A DNA stretch of 64,000 nucleotides from Aquimarina aggregata (GTDB lineage Bacteria; Bacteroidota; Bacteroidia; Flavobacteriales; Flavobacteriaceae), in assembly GCF_001632745.1 (NCBI RefSeq), contig NZ_LQRT01000002.1:1-64000 (forward strand), written 5' to 3'. The notes below the pieces were generated by a model, which saw nothing but the letters and a program-made list of their open reading frames with translations, was not told where the DNA came from and made no database searches. The translations under genes and the position numbers were made by a program. Below, one piece after another: positions 34,059 to 43,316 of this stretch (position 1 is the first letter of the stretch; the number at the start of each line of letters is the position of its first letter).

Positions 34059-34090
34059 TTGACATTGCATCAAAATGCAATACATGTCAA
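34059..34090 (+). promoter_or_regulatory. Start-codon hairpin of terminase small subunit
   Basis: Perfect ATTGCAT (34064-34070) / ATGCAAT (34075-34081) pairing around CAAA, continued outward by TTGACAT (34059-34065) / ATGTCAA (34084-34090) across a small bulge. Both candidate ATG codons (34075, 34084) are inside the 3' arm, so the RNA would hide the start. Confidence 0.55.
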
Positions 34091-34647
34091 TTGTTAGGTT
34101 TAACCAAGACTCACCATTACAAAAAATAAAAGCATCCTTTCTGGATGATACTATTGAGCTTACCAATAAGCAGCAAAAGATAAAAGAACAGATCCGCTTT
34201 GCCTTTAGCTTACGTCTTAAAGAAAGATATACTCCAGCTCAGACAATAGAACATCTACAACAAGAATATGATTGCAGTCAGGCCACAGCATATCGTATTT
34301 ACCAAAAAGCAATGTATGTATTTGGTGATATTGATGTAACCGATATCAAGGCAGAAAAAATAGTACTTAGGGAGTATTATCTAGAGTTATATAAATCTGC
34401 ATTTGATGATAAGAAATACGAAGTAGCAAAGAAGATTCTTGATAGTTACAGAGAACTATTTGACTTCAATATTAAAGAAGATGATATTGATGAAGGTAAA
34501 CTTAAAGCGCATCACTACAATATCGTAATTGACAAACAGGTGCGTTCTATTATGCGCGAGCAGTTCAAAACAGGTGTAGTAGATTTTAATGCTTATCCTA
34601 ATGTTGAGGATATAGAATTCAGGGAGGTAAATGAAGAAGAAGGTTAA
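34075..34647 (+). CDS. Terminase small subunit-like protein
   Basis: 190 residues (ATG 34075; 34084 also possible). Helix-turn-helix region RYTPAQTIEHLQQEYDCSQATAYRIYQKA near 55-83 suits the DNA-recognition domain of small terminases; the rest is helical. It overlaps the large subunit by 17 bp. Should select phage DNA for packaging. Confidence 0.75.
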   Translation: MQYMSIVRFNQDSPLQKIKASFLDDTIELTNKQQKIKEQIRFAFSLRLKERYTPAQTIEHLQQEYDCSQATAYRIYQKAMYVFGDIDVTDIKAEKIVLREYYLELYKSAFDDKKYEVAKKILDSYRELFDFNIKEDDIDEGKLKAHHYNIVIDKQVRSIMREQFKTGVVDFNAYPNVEDIEFREVNEEEG

Positions 34648-36178
34648 TGTTAATGGACCGCAAATGGCTGCTATTGATGCTTTAAGCGTTGGTATCAAAT
34701 ATTTGTTTTTAGAATGGGCGCGTGGTACAGGAAAATCCACTATTTTAGGTTGGATAGTCAAAGAAGCTGCTTATCAACTGCCCTGTGCAACAGGTGTTTT
34801 AGTGGGGCAAACCTATCAACAAATACTGTCAAGAACCTTGCCTTCTACCAAAGAAGGATTGTCCATGTTTGGACTTTATGAAGGTATTGATTATGTTGTG
34901 GGACGGCATGGTAAAAAACTAGGGTTTGCAATGCCTTTTCAGTCGCCTAGTAAATGGGAAAATGTAATTCATTTTAGAAATGGATTTATTTTAATTCTGG
35001 TATCATTAGACAATCCAAATAGTGGTCGAGGGATCAATTCGTATATTGTTATTGGTGATGAGGCTGCGCTATTGGACCCTGTTAAGTTGTTTAATAATGT
35101 TCAGACCACCAATAGAGCTAAGAAGGTAGAATTCGAAAAGTGTAAACTCCTTAACGCAGAAATATTTGCTTCATCAACACCGATGACTCAGGAGGGCAAA
35201 TGGTTTGTAAATAAAGAGAAGGAGATTATTGATGCTCATAAAGGCATTAATAAAAAGATCAAAAAACCTCATGAATACCTGTTTTTAAAAGCTAATGCTT
35301 TTGCAAATGCAATGAATCTAACCAAGGATTGGTTTTCTCGGATGTTGCATAACTCTCCTAGCAAATTGCATTATGATGCGGAAATATTAAACATACGTCC
35401 CAACTTTAACCTAGAAAGCTTCTATCCTCAATTAGATCCTGAAGAGCATTATTATGAAAACTTCAATAATTCTTATTTAGAAAGTGTTGGAGTTGAAGGA
35501 GGCGCTGCTTCCTTTGATTGCAAGCAAGACAGTGATAGAATAAATAATCAACCATTGATTCTATCTATTGATTGGGGTGTATTTAATTCAATGAAGGTGT
35601 CTCAGGATGTAGCCGGTAAGTATAAGGCATTAAAAACCTTTTGGGTAAAGAGTCCAAAGATTATTGATGACTTAATTAATGAAGAGTTTCATCCCTATTA
35701 TTCCAGTCATGGAAACAAAACTATCTACCTATACTACGATCGTAATGGTAACAACAGGGTTCCAAACAGTCGTATCACTTTAGCACAACAAGCGATCAAT
35801 GCATTAAAATTAGCGGGGTGGAAGGTCATTATTAAGACTCCGCGCACGGTTGACCCACCACATAACGAAAAGTTTGTGGTGATTAATTACCTACTTAAAC
35901 ATGGAGGGACACAGGGTTTACCAGAGATTGGGATCAATAAGCATAATGCCTACGATCTTACTGTTTCTTTAGAATCTGCACCAGCTAAGGAAGGTAAGCG
36001 AGGTATCGAGAAGGATAAGAGGAGCGAACGCTCCAAGGTAATCCCTCAAGAACATGCAACGCACCTATCTGATACCTTCGACTTACCGCTGTTCTGGAGG
36101 TACAAAGATAAGGTCGAGCGACTCATCAGTAACAAGCTTACCTCTGGGGGTGGGCACATTCCGTTATTTGTAAACTAA
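34631..36178 (+). CDS. Terminase large subunit
   Basis: 515 residues. Walker A ARGTGKST near 31-38, Walker B-like VIGDEAAL near 140, and a nuclease-like half with SIDWGVFNS and YYDRNGNNR (acid residues in the right order) near 315-375. Typical two-domain packaging motor. Followed by a hairpin terminator. Confidence 0.9.
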   Translation: MKKKVNVNGPQMAAIDALSVGIKYLFLEWARGTGKSTILGWIVKEAAYQLPCATGVLVGQTYQQILSRTLPSTKEGLSMFGLYEGIDYVVGRHGKKLGFAMPFQSPSKWENVIHFRNGFILILVSLDNPNSGRGINSYIVIGDEAALLDPVKLFNNVQTTNRAKKVEFEKCKLLNAEIFASSTPMTQEGKWFVNKEKEIIDAHKGINKKIKKPHEYLFLKANAFANAMNLTKDWFSRMLHNSPSKLHYDAEILNIRPNFNLESFYPQLDPEEHYYENFNNSYLESVGVEGGAASFDCKQDSDRINNQPLILSIDWGVFNSMKVSQDVAGKYKALKTFWVKSPKIIDDLINEEFHPYYSSHGNKTIYLYYDRNGNNRVPNSRITLAQQAINALKLAGWKVIIKTPRTVDPPHNEKFVVINYLLKHGGTQGLPEIGINKHNAYDLTVSLESAPAKEGKRGIEKDKRSERSKVIPQEHATHLSDTFDLPLFWRYKDKVERLISNKLTSGGGHIPLFVN

Positions 36179-36202
36179 GCATTCTTTTTACTGGATATAC
36201 AG

Positions 36203-36230
36203 TGGCGGATATTCATATATCCGTCATTTT
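36203..36230 (+). terminator. Terminator after terminase
   Basis: TGGCGGATAT (36203-36212) with ATATCCGTCA (36217-36226), 10 pairs with one G-U, loop TCAT, then TTTT. Confidence 0.75.
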
Positions 36231-36386
36231 CAGTATGGGAAAGTGAAGATTCTCTATAGGGCACTGCGGGCTTATCGTGTACAAAATGAGAAAATTATAA
36301 ATGTTTTTAGGTGTAAATAATTGATAATCAAAATATTGATTTTTTGAAAATGAGAAAACCACCCTAAAAAAAAGTCGAAATAGGTG

Positions 36387-36396
36387 TGTCCTTTTT
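36387..36396 (+). promoter_or_regulatory. Late element TGTCCTTTTT (4)
   Basis: 35 bp before the ATG at 36427, in a 248-bp gap otherwise containing only the terminator. Confidence 0.62.
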
Positions 36397-36426
36397 TAGA
36401 ATTGGCTTAAAAATGATCTTCGTGGT

Positions 36427-36771
36427 ATGGAAAAAGTACTACTTCTCAAAAATGTTTTAGAGCAAATGCGACAAGTCGATCAAAATGGCGAAGCGGTTCC
36501 ATTTTCTTTAGAGTGGAGAACTTGGAACAATCAAAACAAAATGGGGGGTAGGTTGTTAAAAGCAGATAATGCAATTTTGTGTTTTAGGCTTGAGAATAGT
36601 AAGGTGAAGAATTGGGAGAAAGTATTATCTCAAAAACAACAACCACGAAAACGTAAAAAGCCAAACCATCATGACAACTATACTCGAAATATAGAATTGC
36701 ATGATCACAGTATTGTAAAGGTGAATGTACTTACCATCACAAAGTTTAACGGAATAGAAGTAGTGTATTAG
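36427..36771 (+). CDS. Hypothetical late protein, 114 aa
   Basis: Basic soluble protein (PRKRKKPNHHDNYTR around 75). Starts the portal unit 1 bp before the portal gene. No family recognised; perhaps a connector accessory. Confidence 0.58.
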   Translation: MEKVLLLKNVLEQMRQVDQNGEAVPFSLEWRTWNNQNKMGGRLLKADNAILCFRLENSKVKNWEKVLSQKQQPRKRKKPNHHDNYTRNIELHDHSIVKVNVLTITKFNGIEVVY

Positions 36772-36772
36772 T

Positions 36773-38095
36773 ATGAAACAATCACACGGTGTTTATTTTG
36801 GGAATGCTTCGGTATCCCTTGTTAGTAATGATAGTCATATCAAACCTACTTTGGTAGTTCCCAAAGGAGAAGTAGAATATAAGAAAGGAGTAATTGCTCC
36901 ATGGGGAGAAGATAATTTATATCCTCAAAAATTCATTGATGCCATTCGTTTAAATGGTGCTGCTTCCGGAGGTTTAAATTTATTGAAATCTGCACATTAT
37001 GGTAATGGATTAACGTTTTACAAAAATGAAAAGTCAGAAACTACTGGTAAGCGAGAAAAGGTAATTTCATATAGAGAAGATCATCCAGAGCTTAATTTAT
37101 TCTATAAGCGGAACAAGCTGAATAAGTTTTTCATAGAGACAATTGGGGACTTAGAGACTTTTGGCATTGCCTTTCCTTCATTTATTATAAGCAAGGATTT
37201 TAAAAAGATTGTAAAAGCAACAAGACAAAAAACGGCTTGGGGTCGTCGGGAGTTGGCAAATCCTAGTAGTGGATTTTCTGAGCGGGTTTATTTTAAAAGC
37301 CTTTGGGATGATGAGGAAACTAGCAGAGCATCTAAAATAGCATCCGTTGATCCTATGTGGTGCATGGAAGAAATCAAGGAGTATTGCGCACAAAAAAAGC
37401 TATATGAATTTGTATTCCCTATTCATTATGGGATGATGGATGAAGCTTATTATCCAAAGCTAACGTGGCATGCTATCTATCATAACGGATGGTTAGAAGT
37501 GTCGAATTCCATACCTAAATACAAAAAACATCTGTTTGAAAATCAATTGAATATCAAATTTGTAGTATACATCGCAGATGAGTATTTCGAACAGATATAC
37601 GGTGATGAATGGGAAGAGTATAAAGCAGACAAACGAAAAACGATCCGCGAAGAAACGATAAAAGCCATTGATGATCATTTATCAGGTAATAAATCTTCCG
37701 GACGCAGTATGTATGCAAAAAAGATTCAATCAGCCGATGGTAAGTGGGAAAAAGGAATAGAGGTTGAAGCTATTGATAATAAGATGAAGGATGGTTCGTA
37801 TTTGCCTGATGCATCGGCGGCTAATACTGAAATATTATTTTCTATGGGTGTGGATGCCTCATTAATTGGCGCGGGTGTACCAGGAGGAAATATGGGCTCA
37901 GGTTCTGGTAGTGATAAACGTATTGCTTTTTCTATACTTTCTGCATTGTTCAAAACCAAAAGGGATACCACTTTAGAAATATGGGAATTACTACAAGATT
38001 GGAATGGGTGGGATGTCGAATTACAAGCAGGCTTTGAAAATATCATGTTAACCACCTTGGATAAAAACCCCAACGGACAACAAACAGGCGTATGA
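36773..38095 (+). CDS. Portal protein
   Basis: 440 residues. Matches portal proteins of Bacteroidota phages: APWGEDNLYPQKFIDAI near 45, and ANTEILFSMGVDASLIGAGV (about 348-367), then GSDKRIAFSILSAL and an aromatic GWDVEL. Forms the dodecameric ring through which DNA is packaged. Overlaps the next gene by 4 bp. Confidence 0.85.
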   Translation: MKQSHGVYFGNASVSLVSNDSHIKPTLVVPKGEVEYKKGVIAPWGEDNLYPQKFIDAIRLNGAASGGLNLLKSAHYGNGLTFYKNEKSETTGKREKVISYREDHPELNLFYKRNKLNKFFIETIGDLETFGIAFPSFIISKDFKKIVKATRQKTAWGRRELANPSSGFSERVYFKSLWDDEETSRASKIASVDPMWCMEEIKEYCAQKKLYEFVFPIHYGMMDEAYYPKLTWHAIYHNGWLEVSNSIPKYKKHLFENQLNIKFVVYIADEYFEQIYGDEWEEYKADKRKTIREETIKAIDDHLSGNKSSGRSMYAKKIQSADGKWEKGIEVEAIDNKMKDGSYLPDASAANTEILFSMGVDASLIGAGVPGGNMGSGSGSDKRIAFSILSALFKTKRDTTLEIWELLQDWNGWDVELQAGFENIMLTTLDKNPNGQQTGV

Positions 38096-39030
38096 ATTTA
38101 GTAAATGACACTTTAGAATTACAAGAACATGTAAATGTTTCTCATAATTTTGATTTTGATTTGGTAAAACCCTTTATTAAAAGGGCAGAACGGAAATATA
38201 TCATCCCTAATATTAGTCAAAAGGAATACGATAGGTTGTTATCGGATGCTATAACCGATGCCGATATACTAAAAATAAAAACATTATTAACGGAAGCCTC
38301 TTCTAATCTAGCTTTTCATTTAGGTTTTACTCAGTTAGTGGTACATGTTACGAATTATGGAACAGTTCAGACTGATTTAGAAAATACTAATGCTGTAGAC
38401 TGGGCAACACGTAGAGATTTACAGCGGACATATGTACAGGCAGGGTTTGAGGCCTTAGACGATGCATTAAAGGCAATGGAGTTGTATTTGGATAAATTTC
38501 CAGATTGGAGGGATTCCGAAGCCTTTACCATTTTTGATGAGAATTTTAATAAGCGCACAGATGAGTTTCAGCGACACTTTAATATTAGTAATTCCAGAAA
38601 AACCTTTATCGCGCTAAAGCCTATTATTCGTGAAGTAGAAGAACAGTATTTTTTACCTATGCTAGGCAAAGAGACTATGGATCTTATAAAAAGAAGGAGT
38701 GTTATACCTGTTCTTATGCGTGCTTTGGAATTAGCACAAAAGGCAGAGGTAGCTTTGACAATTGCTAAATCTGTAGATTCTGGTGCATTTATTATGACTG
38801 GCAGTTCAGCTATCTATAGATGGGAACAATTACCATGGGAGAAATCAAGCGAGTATAGCGATGAGCGTTTAGAAAAACTTAGAGAAGCGAAACAGAATGC
38901 TGGGGAAGAATATCTAAAAAAACTAAAAACGCTACTACAGGAAAACCCAGAGATATTTCCAAATTATATTTCAAATGTTTCTAATACCTCCGGTAACATC
39001 TTAAAATTGAAATCTGGGTTAGCGCTCTAA
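38092..39030 (+). CDS. DUF6712-like head-tail connector protein
   Basis: 312 residues. Two similar helical halves, each with a FIKRAERKYIIPNIS / LKPIIREVEEQYFLPMLG type motif (about 25-40 and 176-195), the pattern of the DUF6712 family of Bacteroidota phages. Follows the portal gene, so probably a connector. Confidence 0.72.
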   Translation: MNLVNDTLELQEHVNVSHNFDFDLVKPFIKRAERKYIIPNISQKEYDRLLSDAITDADILKIKTLLTEASSNLAFHLGFTQLVVHVTNYGTVQTDLENTNAVDWATRRDLQRTYVQAGFEALDDALKAMELYLDKFPDWRDSEAFTIFDENFNKRTDEFQRHFNISNSRKTFIALKPIIREVEEQYFLPMLGKETMDLIKRRSVIPVLMRALELAQKAEVALTIAKSVDSGAFIMTGSSAIYRWEQLPWEKSSEYSDERLEKLREAKQNAGEEYLKKLKTLLQENPEIFPNYISNVSNTSGNILKLKSGLAL

Positions 39031-39040
39031 TGTCCTTTTT
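39031..39040 (+). promoter_or_regulatory. Late element TGTCCTTTTT (5)
   Basis: Starts directly after the stop of the connector gene and 35 bp before the ATG at 39071. Confidence 0.62.
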
Positions 39041-39070
39041 TACAATGTTATGAATATTCAATTTTGAACT

Positions 39071-39907
39071 ATGCCAAAGAAAATTACATATCAGGATAAA
39101 ACAAACAAGCTGCCTATTATTGATGCTGTATCACAAGCTACTGCTGAAGATTTTAACCATATTAAAGAAGTGGTAAACGATCATGCAGATGCCATTGATA
39201 AGAAACTTGATTTTGTTAGTGTACCTAGAATTATTGATGATTTAACAACTCCGATTGCTAATGCCGGGTTATCTGCAAATCAAGGTCTAATATTAAAGAA
39301 TCTTATCGATAACATATGGTCCATACTTACTAGTGACGACACCAATTTAGACGAACTTCAGGAGGTTGTCGATTTTATTAAGCAGAACAAAGAAGATTTG
39401 CAAAATCTTACGATTCCAAATATAGCTGGATTGCAACAAGAAATCACTGAAATATATGAGGCTATTGGTAATACGGGGGGAATTGAAGTAATAAAGCATG
39501 GTAAGATTTTACGTTTTAAAGTCTCCGGAAATATTAATGATACTATTTGGGAATCTGGTGATTTTGGATATGGTTTTACCGGTGACGGATTCTTTTTAAA
39601 ACCAGGTATTTATATTTCAGGAGATCCCCAAAAAAGAGAAAGCTGGAGTACAACTGAAGGAGATATTATGACCTATGATTGTTCAATTCCTCCTGACTTA
39701 ACAATAACAACAAGCGGTACAATTAGTGGCGATTCGCAGGTAACGTTAAGAGCAATTTCGAGTACTTCTAATATGGTTTTTACATGGACTGGATTTTCTG
39801 AAGGTATAAACCCTATAAATGTTTTTGCACAAGGGGAGTATACAGTAAAGGCAACTAATACTTTAAGTGGTTGTAGTGCAGAAAAAACAGTACTCATTAC
39901 TAATTAA
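39071..39907 (+). CDS. Virion fibre-like protein with Ig-like end
   Basis: 278 residues. N-terminal helical and coiled region (to about 130) then a beta region; the last ~70 residues (PDLTITTSGTISGDSQVTLR...SEKTVLITN-like) form an SprB/PKD-type Ig-like domain. Fibres of this layout decorate virions or tails and help host attachment. Confidence 0.6.
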   Translation: MPKKITYQDKTNKLPIIDAVSQATAEDFNHIKEVVNDHADAIDKKLDFVSVPRIIDDLTTPIANAGLSANQGLILKNLIDNIWSILTSDDTNLDELQEVVDFIKQNKEDLQNLTIPNIAGLQQEITEIYEAIGNTGGIEVIKHGKILRFKVSGNINDTIWESGDFGYGFTGDGFFLKPGIYISGDPQKRESWSTTEGDIMTYDCSIPPDLTITTSGTISGDSQVTLRAISSTSNMVFTWTGFSEGINPINVFAQGEYTVKATNTLSGCSAEKTVLITN

Positions 39908-39920
39908 AAGTTTTATAACA

Positions 39921-40445
39921 ATGGGAAAAATAACCTTACATCAAGGAGGTTTAGGAATCGGAGATGTTCCTGAGGCAGAAATCACCGATGAAATCTTAAC
40001 AATTAATGATAAAGGTCGCGTAACACGTTTGCCATCAGATAAGCTGAATGATCTTTTTATGAGTCCTCCTATTGGTAAAACTTTTCAGCCAACATTGACT
40101 GCTAATGGTGCCAGTTATTCGTTCGATAAATCGGTGGCTACTGAATATAAAATTGGGGATTTAGTTTTTTTCAATGTATTCCTAAGTGCTATAGAGTTTT
40201 CGGGCACTCCAAATGGTGTTTTAACGCTTGGGGGATTTACATATTCTGCTAGGGATATCACCATGGGAATATTGGGGAATTTTGGGGGGTCTACATATGC
40301 AGGTATTGAAAATCTTGTTCCGTTGATTAGAAAAAATGGAACTATCCAATTTTTAGATAAGACAAATGCGGTAACAGGAATTCAAAATATAGACTTCACT
40401 TTTGGAAGGATAAGAGTTTGTGGAACATATCTCACTAATGAATAG
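39921..40445 (+). CDS. Virion-associated beta protein
   Basis: 174 residues from ATG 39921 (MGKITLHQGGLG); the 39867 alternative would overlap the previous gene. Beta-rich with Gly-containing turns (ALTANGASYSFDKS, VCGTYLTNE). Probably a fibre or decoration partner of the previous protein. Confidence 0.58.
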   Translation: MGKITLHQGGLGIGDVPEAEITDEILTINDKGRVTRLPSDKLNDLFMSPPIGKTFQPTLTANGASYSFDKSVATEYKIGDLVFFNVFLSAIEFSGTPNGVLTLGGFTYSARDITMGILGNFGGSTYAGIENLVPLIRKNGTIQFLDKTNAVTGIQNIDFTFGRIRVCGTYLTNE

Positions 40446-40575
40446 CTACCCCAAATAGAATAGAAATAATGAAAAGATTTTAAAGTAAGCTAACGAATAA
40501 TAGTGTTTCAGTTTTAGAAACTTTTAAAATAAATAGTGGTCTAAGTCAAAATCTAAACTAACTAAACTTAAAAAT

Positions 40576-41112
40576 ATGTTTTTGAAAATTATAGAATTTC
40601 TAACCAGACATTTATTGATTATCCATAAAGGTACTCTTATTGCTAAATTAAAATCATTACTATCGCTTAGTTTGTCATTAAGTCCATTTGCATATGGTAT
40701 TGAAAAAATAACAAATTGGACCTTAGAAAATGAAGCTTATGTAGTTTTTGTCTTAGGAGCAATTGTAGTTGACCATATACTAGGAACACTAAAGCATTTA
40801 TTTGTTGAAAAAGACTTTTCATTAAAAGAAAACCTGATTGGTTTAATTAAGAAAGTTGGACTTGTAGTAACTGTAGGTTTTTTATTTGAAGGAATTAACT
40901 ATATAGTGCAAGGAGATTCATTCGTTAAGAATTATACGATTATTGTTCTACGATTGGCTGTTTTCCTGTATCCTGCCGGTAGTGCTTTTTGGAATTCATA
41001 CATTATTACTAAAGGTAAATTTCCACCAGTTGGTTTCATTGATGCTATTAAAAAGTTTAATGTTAACCTCGATTTAAGAGGTCTTAAAGAACCATCAAAA
41101 CCTAATACATGA
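40576..41112 (+). CDS. Holin-like membrane protein
   Basis: 178 residues with several hydrophobic helices (about 25-40, 56-72, 92-110, 118-145) and a charged tail; the layout fits Bacteroidota phage holins of the phage_holin_4 type. Overlaps the next gene by 4 bp. Lysis of the host membrane is the likely role; no endolysin is beside it. Confidence 0.6.
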   Translation: MFLKIIEFLTRHLLIIHKGTLIAKLKSLLSLSLSLSPFAYGIEKITNWTLENEAYVVFVLGAIVVDHILGTLKHLFVEKDFSLKENLIGLIKKVGLVVTVGFLFEGINYIVQGDSFVKNYTIIVLRLAVFLYPAGSAFWNSYIITKGKFPPVGFIDAIKKFNVNLDLRGLKEPSKPNT

Positions 41113-41846
41113 ATTACACAATAGCAACTAATTGGAATGGATTAAATGATTGGCAGTTAGCAAAAGTAGCTTCCTTATTATTTGGTGGGTATTCCGATAA
41201 AAGAATTAAGCATGGTCTGGTTTATATACTGTTTACTGGTAAAAAGAGTCTGTGGAAATATTTTAAGATTCGATATTTAATAGCGCGTGTTCCTTTTAAT
41301 GAACTTTATAGATATACTGAATTTTTAAATACAAGTATAGGGCGAACAGATTTTCCAAAGTATTTGAAACTAGGGTTTATTAAGTTGTATGGACCTAGTT
41401 CTCGAATGTCAAATTTGACTATTGATCAATTTTCTATAGCAGATGTGTTTTATTATCGTTGGTGTAGAACTAGAGATAGTAAAGAATTAAATCGATTGGT
41501 ATCTATTCTGTATTCGCCAAAAGGTCAAGAATTCTCAAGAGAAGATTTGGGACATTCCATATATGTCAAATTAATGCCAAAGGATAAAAAATTAGCAGTT
41601 GTATTGGCGTATATGGGAAGTAGAAAATTATTGACTGATAGTTTTACGTATGTTTTTAAAAATTCAAAAGAGTCTGGAGGGAGTAGTTATAACTCTTTTG
41701 ATAAGATTGTATTCAATATGGCCAGAAGCGACAATCAACCTTTTGGACATTTATATACTACCAAAGAGGCAAATGTATATGACTTCATGAATATATTAAA
41801 TGACGAGTTAGCGGATCAACAGGAATTTAAAAGGAACAATGGATAA
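41109..41846 (+). CDS. Hypothetical tail-region protein, 245 aa
   Basis: Soluble alpha/beta protein with an aromatic-rich N-terminal half and C-terminal MARSDNQPFGHLYTTKEAN and YDFMNILNDEL. Found in the tail region of flavophage-like genomes before the tape measure. Not lysozyme-like. Overlaps the next gene by 8 bp. No function recognised. Confidence 0.55.
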   Translation: MNYTIATNWNGLNDWQLAKVASLLFGGYSDKRIKHGLVYILFTGKKSLWKYFKIRYLIARVPFNELYRYTEFLNTSIGRTDFPKYLKLGFIKLYGPSSRMSNLTIDQFSIADVFYYRWCRTRDSKELNRLVSILYSPKGQEFSREDLGHSIYVKLMPKDKKLAVVLAYMGSRKLLTDSFTYVFKNSKESGGSSYNSFDKIVFNMARSDNQPFGHLYTTKEANVYDFMNILNDELADQQEFKRNNG

Positions 41847-42342
41847 TAGTTTAGACTATCATAAGGTAAAACGATATTTACAGGCCAAGGCAGATGCATA
41901 TTCTAAGGTAGATACTTTTTTAGGTTTTAATGAGCAAGAATTACATATTGAACTAAATAAAAAATGTGGTCCCGAAGGAGTGCTTATGGTGCTTTTTAAA
42001 TACGAAGGACAACTAAATGGTAATAACCAAAGGACTTTAGCGGGTAGAGTAATTCATTTTGCGATATTAAAAGATGTCAAGAAAGATGACTTTGATATGG
42101 AGTCGCAGGTTATTGGTGAATGTGAGAATATAGGATTTTCAATAGTTTCAAGAATATATTATGACAGTAGAAGGGAAGATTCAGAATGGTTGTACAAAAA
42201 TTTTGATCAAAATACTGTAGAGTTCAATGAAATTCGTTTAAAATCTTCTAGAGGTCTAGTTGGAATGGAGTTTTCTTTTACCCTTAAAACCCCACAGCCA
42301 TTGACACTAAACATTGATGATTGGAGTGATTTAGATGAATAA
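41839..42342 (+). CDS. Virion protein, 167 aa
   Basis: Soluble alpha/beta protein with LMVLFKYEGQLNG and LGFNEQELHIELN. Its last codons (LDE and stop) lie in the 5' arm of the palindrome 42330-42367. Probably a tail-completion or connector protein. Confidence 0.55.
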   Translation: MDNSLDYHKVKRYLQAKADAYSKVDTFLGFNEQELHIELNKKCGPEGVLMVLFKYEGQLNGNNQRTLAGRVIHFAILKDVKKDDFDMESQVIGECENIGFSIVSRIYYDSRREDSEWLYKNFDQNTVEFNEIRLKSSRGLVGMEFSFTLKTPQPLTLNIDDWSDLDE

Positions 42343-42367
42343 TTTTAACAAAAATTATTCATCTAAA
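42330..42367. terminator. 17-bp palindrome carrying both convergent stops
   Basis: Perfect 17-bp inverted repeat (42330-42346 and 42351-42367) with loop AACA. Holds the stops of the plus-strand virion gene and the minus-strand moron; both proteins end LDE. Works as a bidirectional terminator. Confidence 0.85.
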
Positions 42368-43197
42368 TTTATTTGTTTATATAATCTAGAAAATCTTACT
42401 AATAATGTTTTTATGCCTACTTTAGGGAAATCGATTGAAATACCAAAATCATCCAAATTGTTGGGACTACCAATTAATTTTAGCACCTTTCCAATACCAA
42501 ATCTCCTATGGCTTACTATTTCTCCTCTTTGTAAATTTGAAATTTCCTTGAGTGAAAGGGCATATTCCTCATCAAAATCGTCATTAGCTTCTTCGCTAAT
42601 TGATACGGTTTCATTTTGACGTGGTAAACTTTTCTTTTCAAGTAAGCCTAATCTTTTGTGCATTGCATTAATATTGTTCAAAATTAATTTACCTTCCGCT
42701 GATATCTTAGTTCCTTCTCCTATTTCTGCTGAATTTATACCAAGCAATTTTACAAGAGAGTTTACTTCATTTTCATGGTTTTCATATGTCAATGTAATAG
42801 TCTCTGCAAGTGCCTCAATTATATCCTCAACATTATCGATCCTTAAATTTTCATCATACTCAAGATCTCTAAATCCCTGAATATCGAAAATTCTTTTTGT
42901 TTTTATGTCTTTAATTAAAGCAACAGGTTTATTAAAAGCTTGTCTTATACCAAGTTCATACAAAACATTTGGATTTTGTGAACTCAGATCGCAAATTGCC
43001 ATATCTGATTCTATAATTTTTTTGATAATGTCTATGGCGATATGATTTGTAGTTGATATATCATCGGCTCTTAAGGGATGAAAATTCGCTCTTTCACAGG
43101 CTGGTTTTATAATATGGTTATATACTCTTTTAAAATGACCTTCAGAGTAATTGGGATGATTACTTATTGGCATAATAATAAAACAGATCTTTTCCAT
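42355..43197 (-). CDS. TIR/deoxyribosyltransferase-like domain fused to a PcrA/UvrD-type Tudor domain
   Basis: 280 residues. N-terminal domain (about 1-100): CFIIMPISNHPNYSEGHFKRV, DMAICDLSSQNPNVLYELGIR; a Rossmann-type nucleoside-2-deoxyribosyltransferase/TIR-like fold with the N-P-N-x-x-Y-E-L-G active-site pattern. Middle helical linker. C-terminal residues 222-280 (LQRGEIVSHRRFGIGKVL ... VGIKTLLVRFSRLYK) match the Tudor-like tail of PcrA/UvrD, which binds RNA polymerase. On the opposite strand within late genes, so a moron. Likely NAD/nucleotide-consuming defence or exclusion effector tied to transcription; inferred. Confidence 0.72.
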   Translation of the reverse strand: MEKICFIIMPISNHPNYSEGHFKRVYNHIIKPACERANFHPLRADDISTTNHIAIDIIKKIIESDMAICDLSSQNPNVLYELGIRQAFNKPVALIKDIKTKRIFDIQGFRDLEYDENLRIDNVEDIIEALAETITLTYENHENEVNSLVKLLGINSAEIGEGTKISAEGKLILNNINAMHKRLGLLEKKSLPRQNETVSISEEANDDFDEEYALSLKEISNLQRGEIVSHRRFGIGKVLKLIGSPNNLDDFGISIDFPKVGIKTLLVRFSRLYKQINLDE

Positions 43198-43238
43198 GTG
43201 TTGGTAATATTGGGTTAATCATTTTTTTGTGTAAGAAA

Positions 43239-43246
43239 CAAATCTA
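43239..43246 (-). promoter_or_regulatory. -7 box TAGATTTG for the moron
   Basis: On the minus strand 42 bp before the start at 43197. The same TAGATTTG with similar flanks is found upstream of the integrase (54175-54182). No clear -33 element. Confidence 0.42.
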
Positions 43247-43316
43247 GTAATTTTTAACATGAATTGATATAGGGGAATTTTAATCTTCTTAAAACGATAA
43301 TTTAAATGTCCTTTTT

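Noticed and set aside
34456-34761. 101-codon minus-strand frame
   Set aside because: Antisense to both terminase genes.
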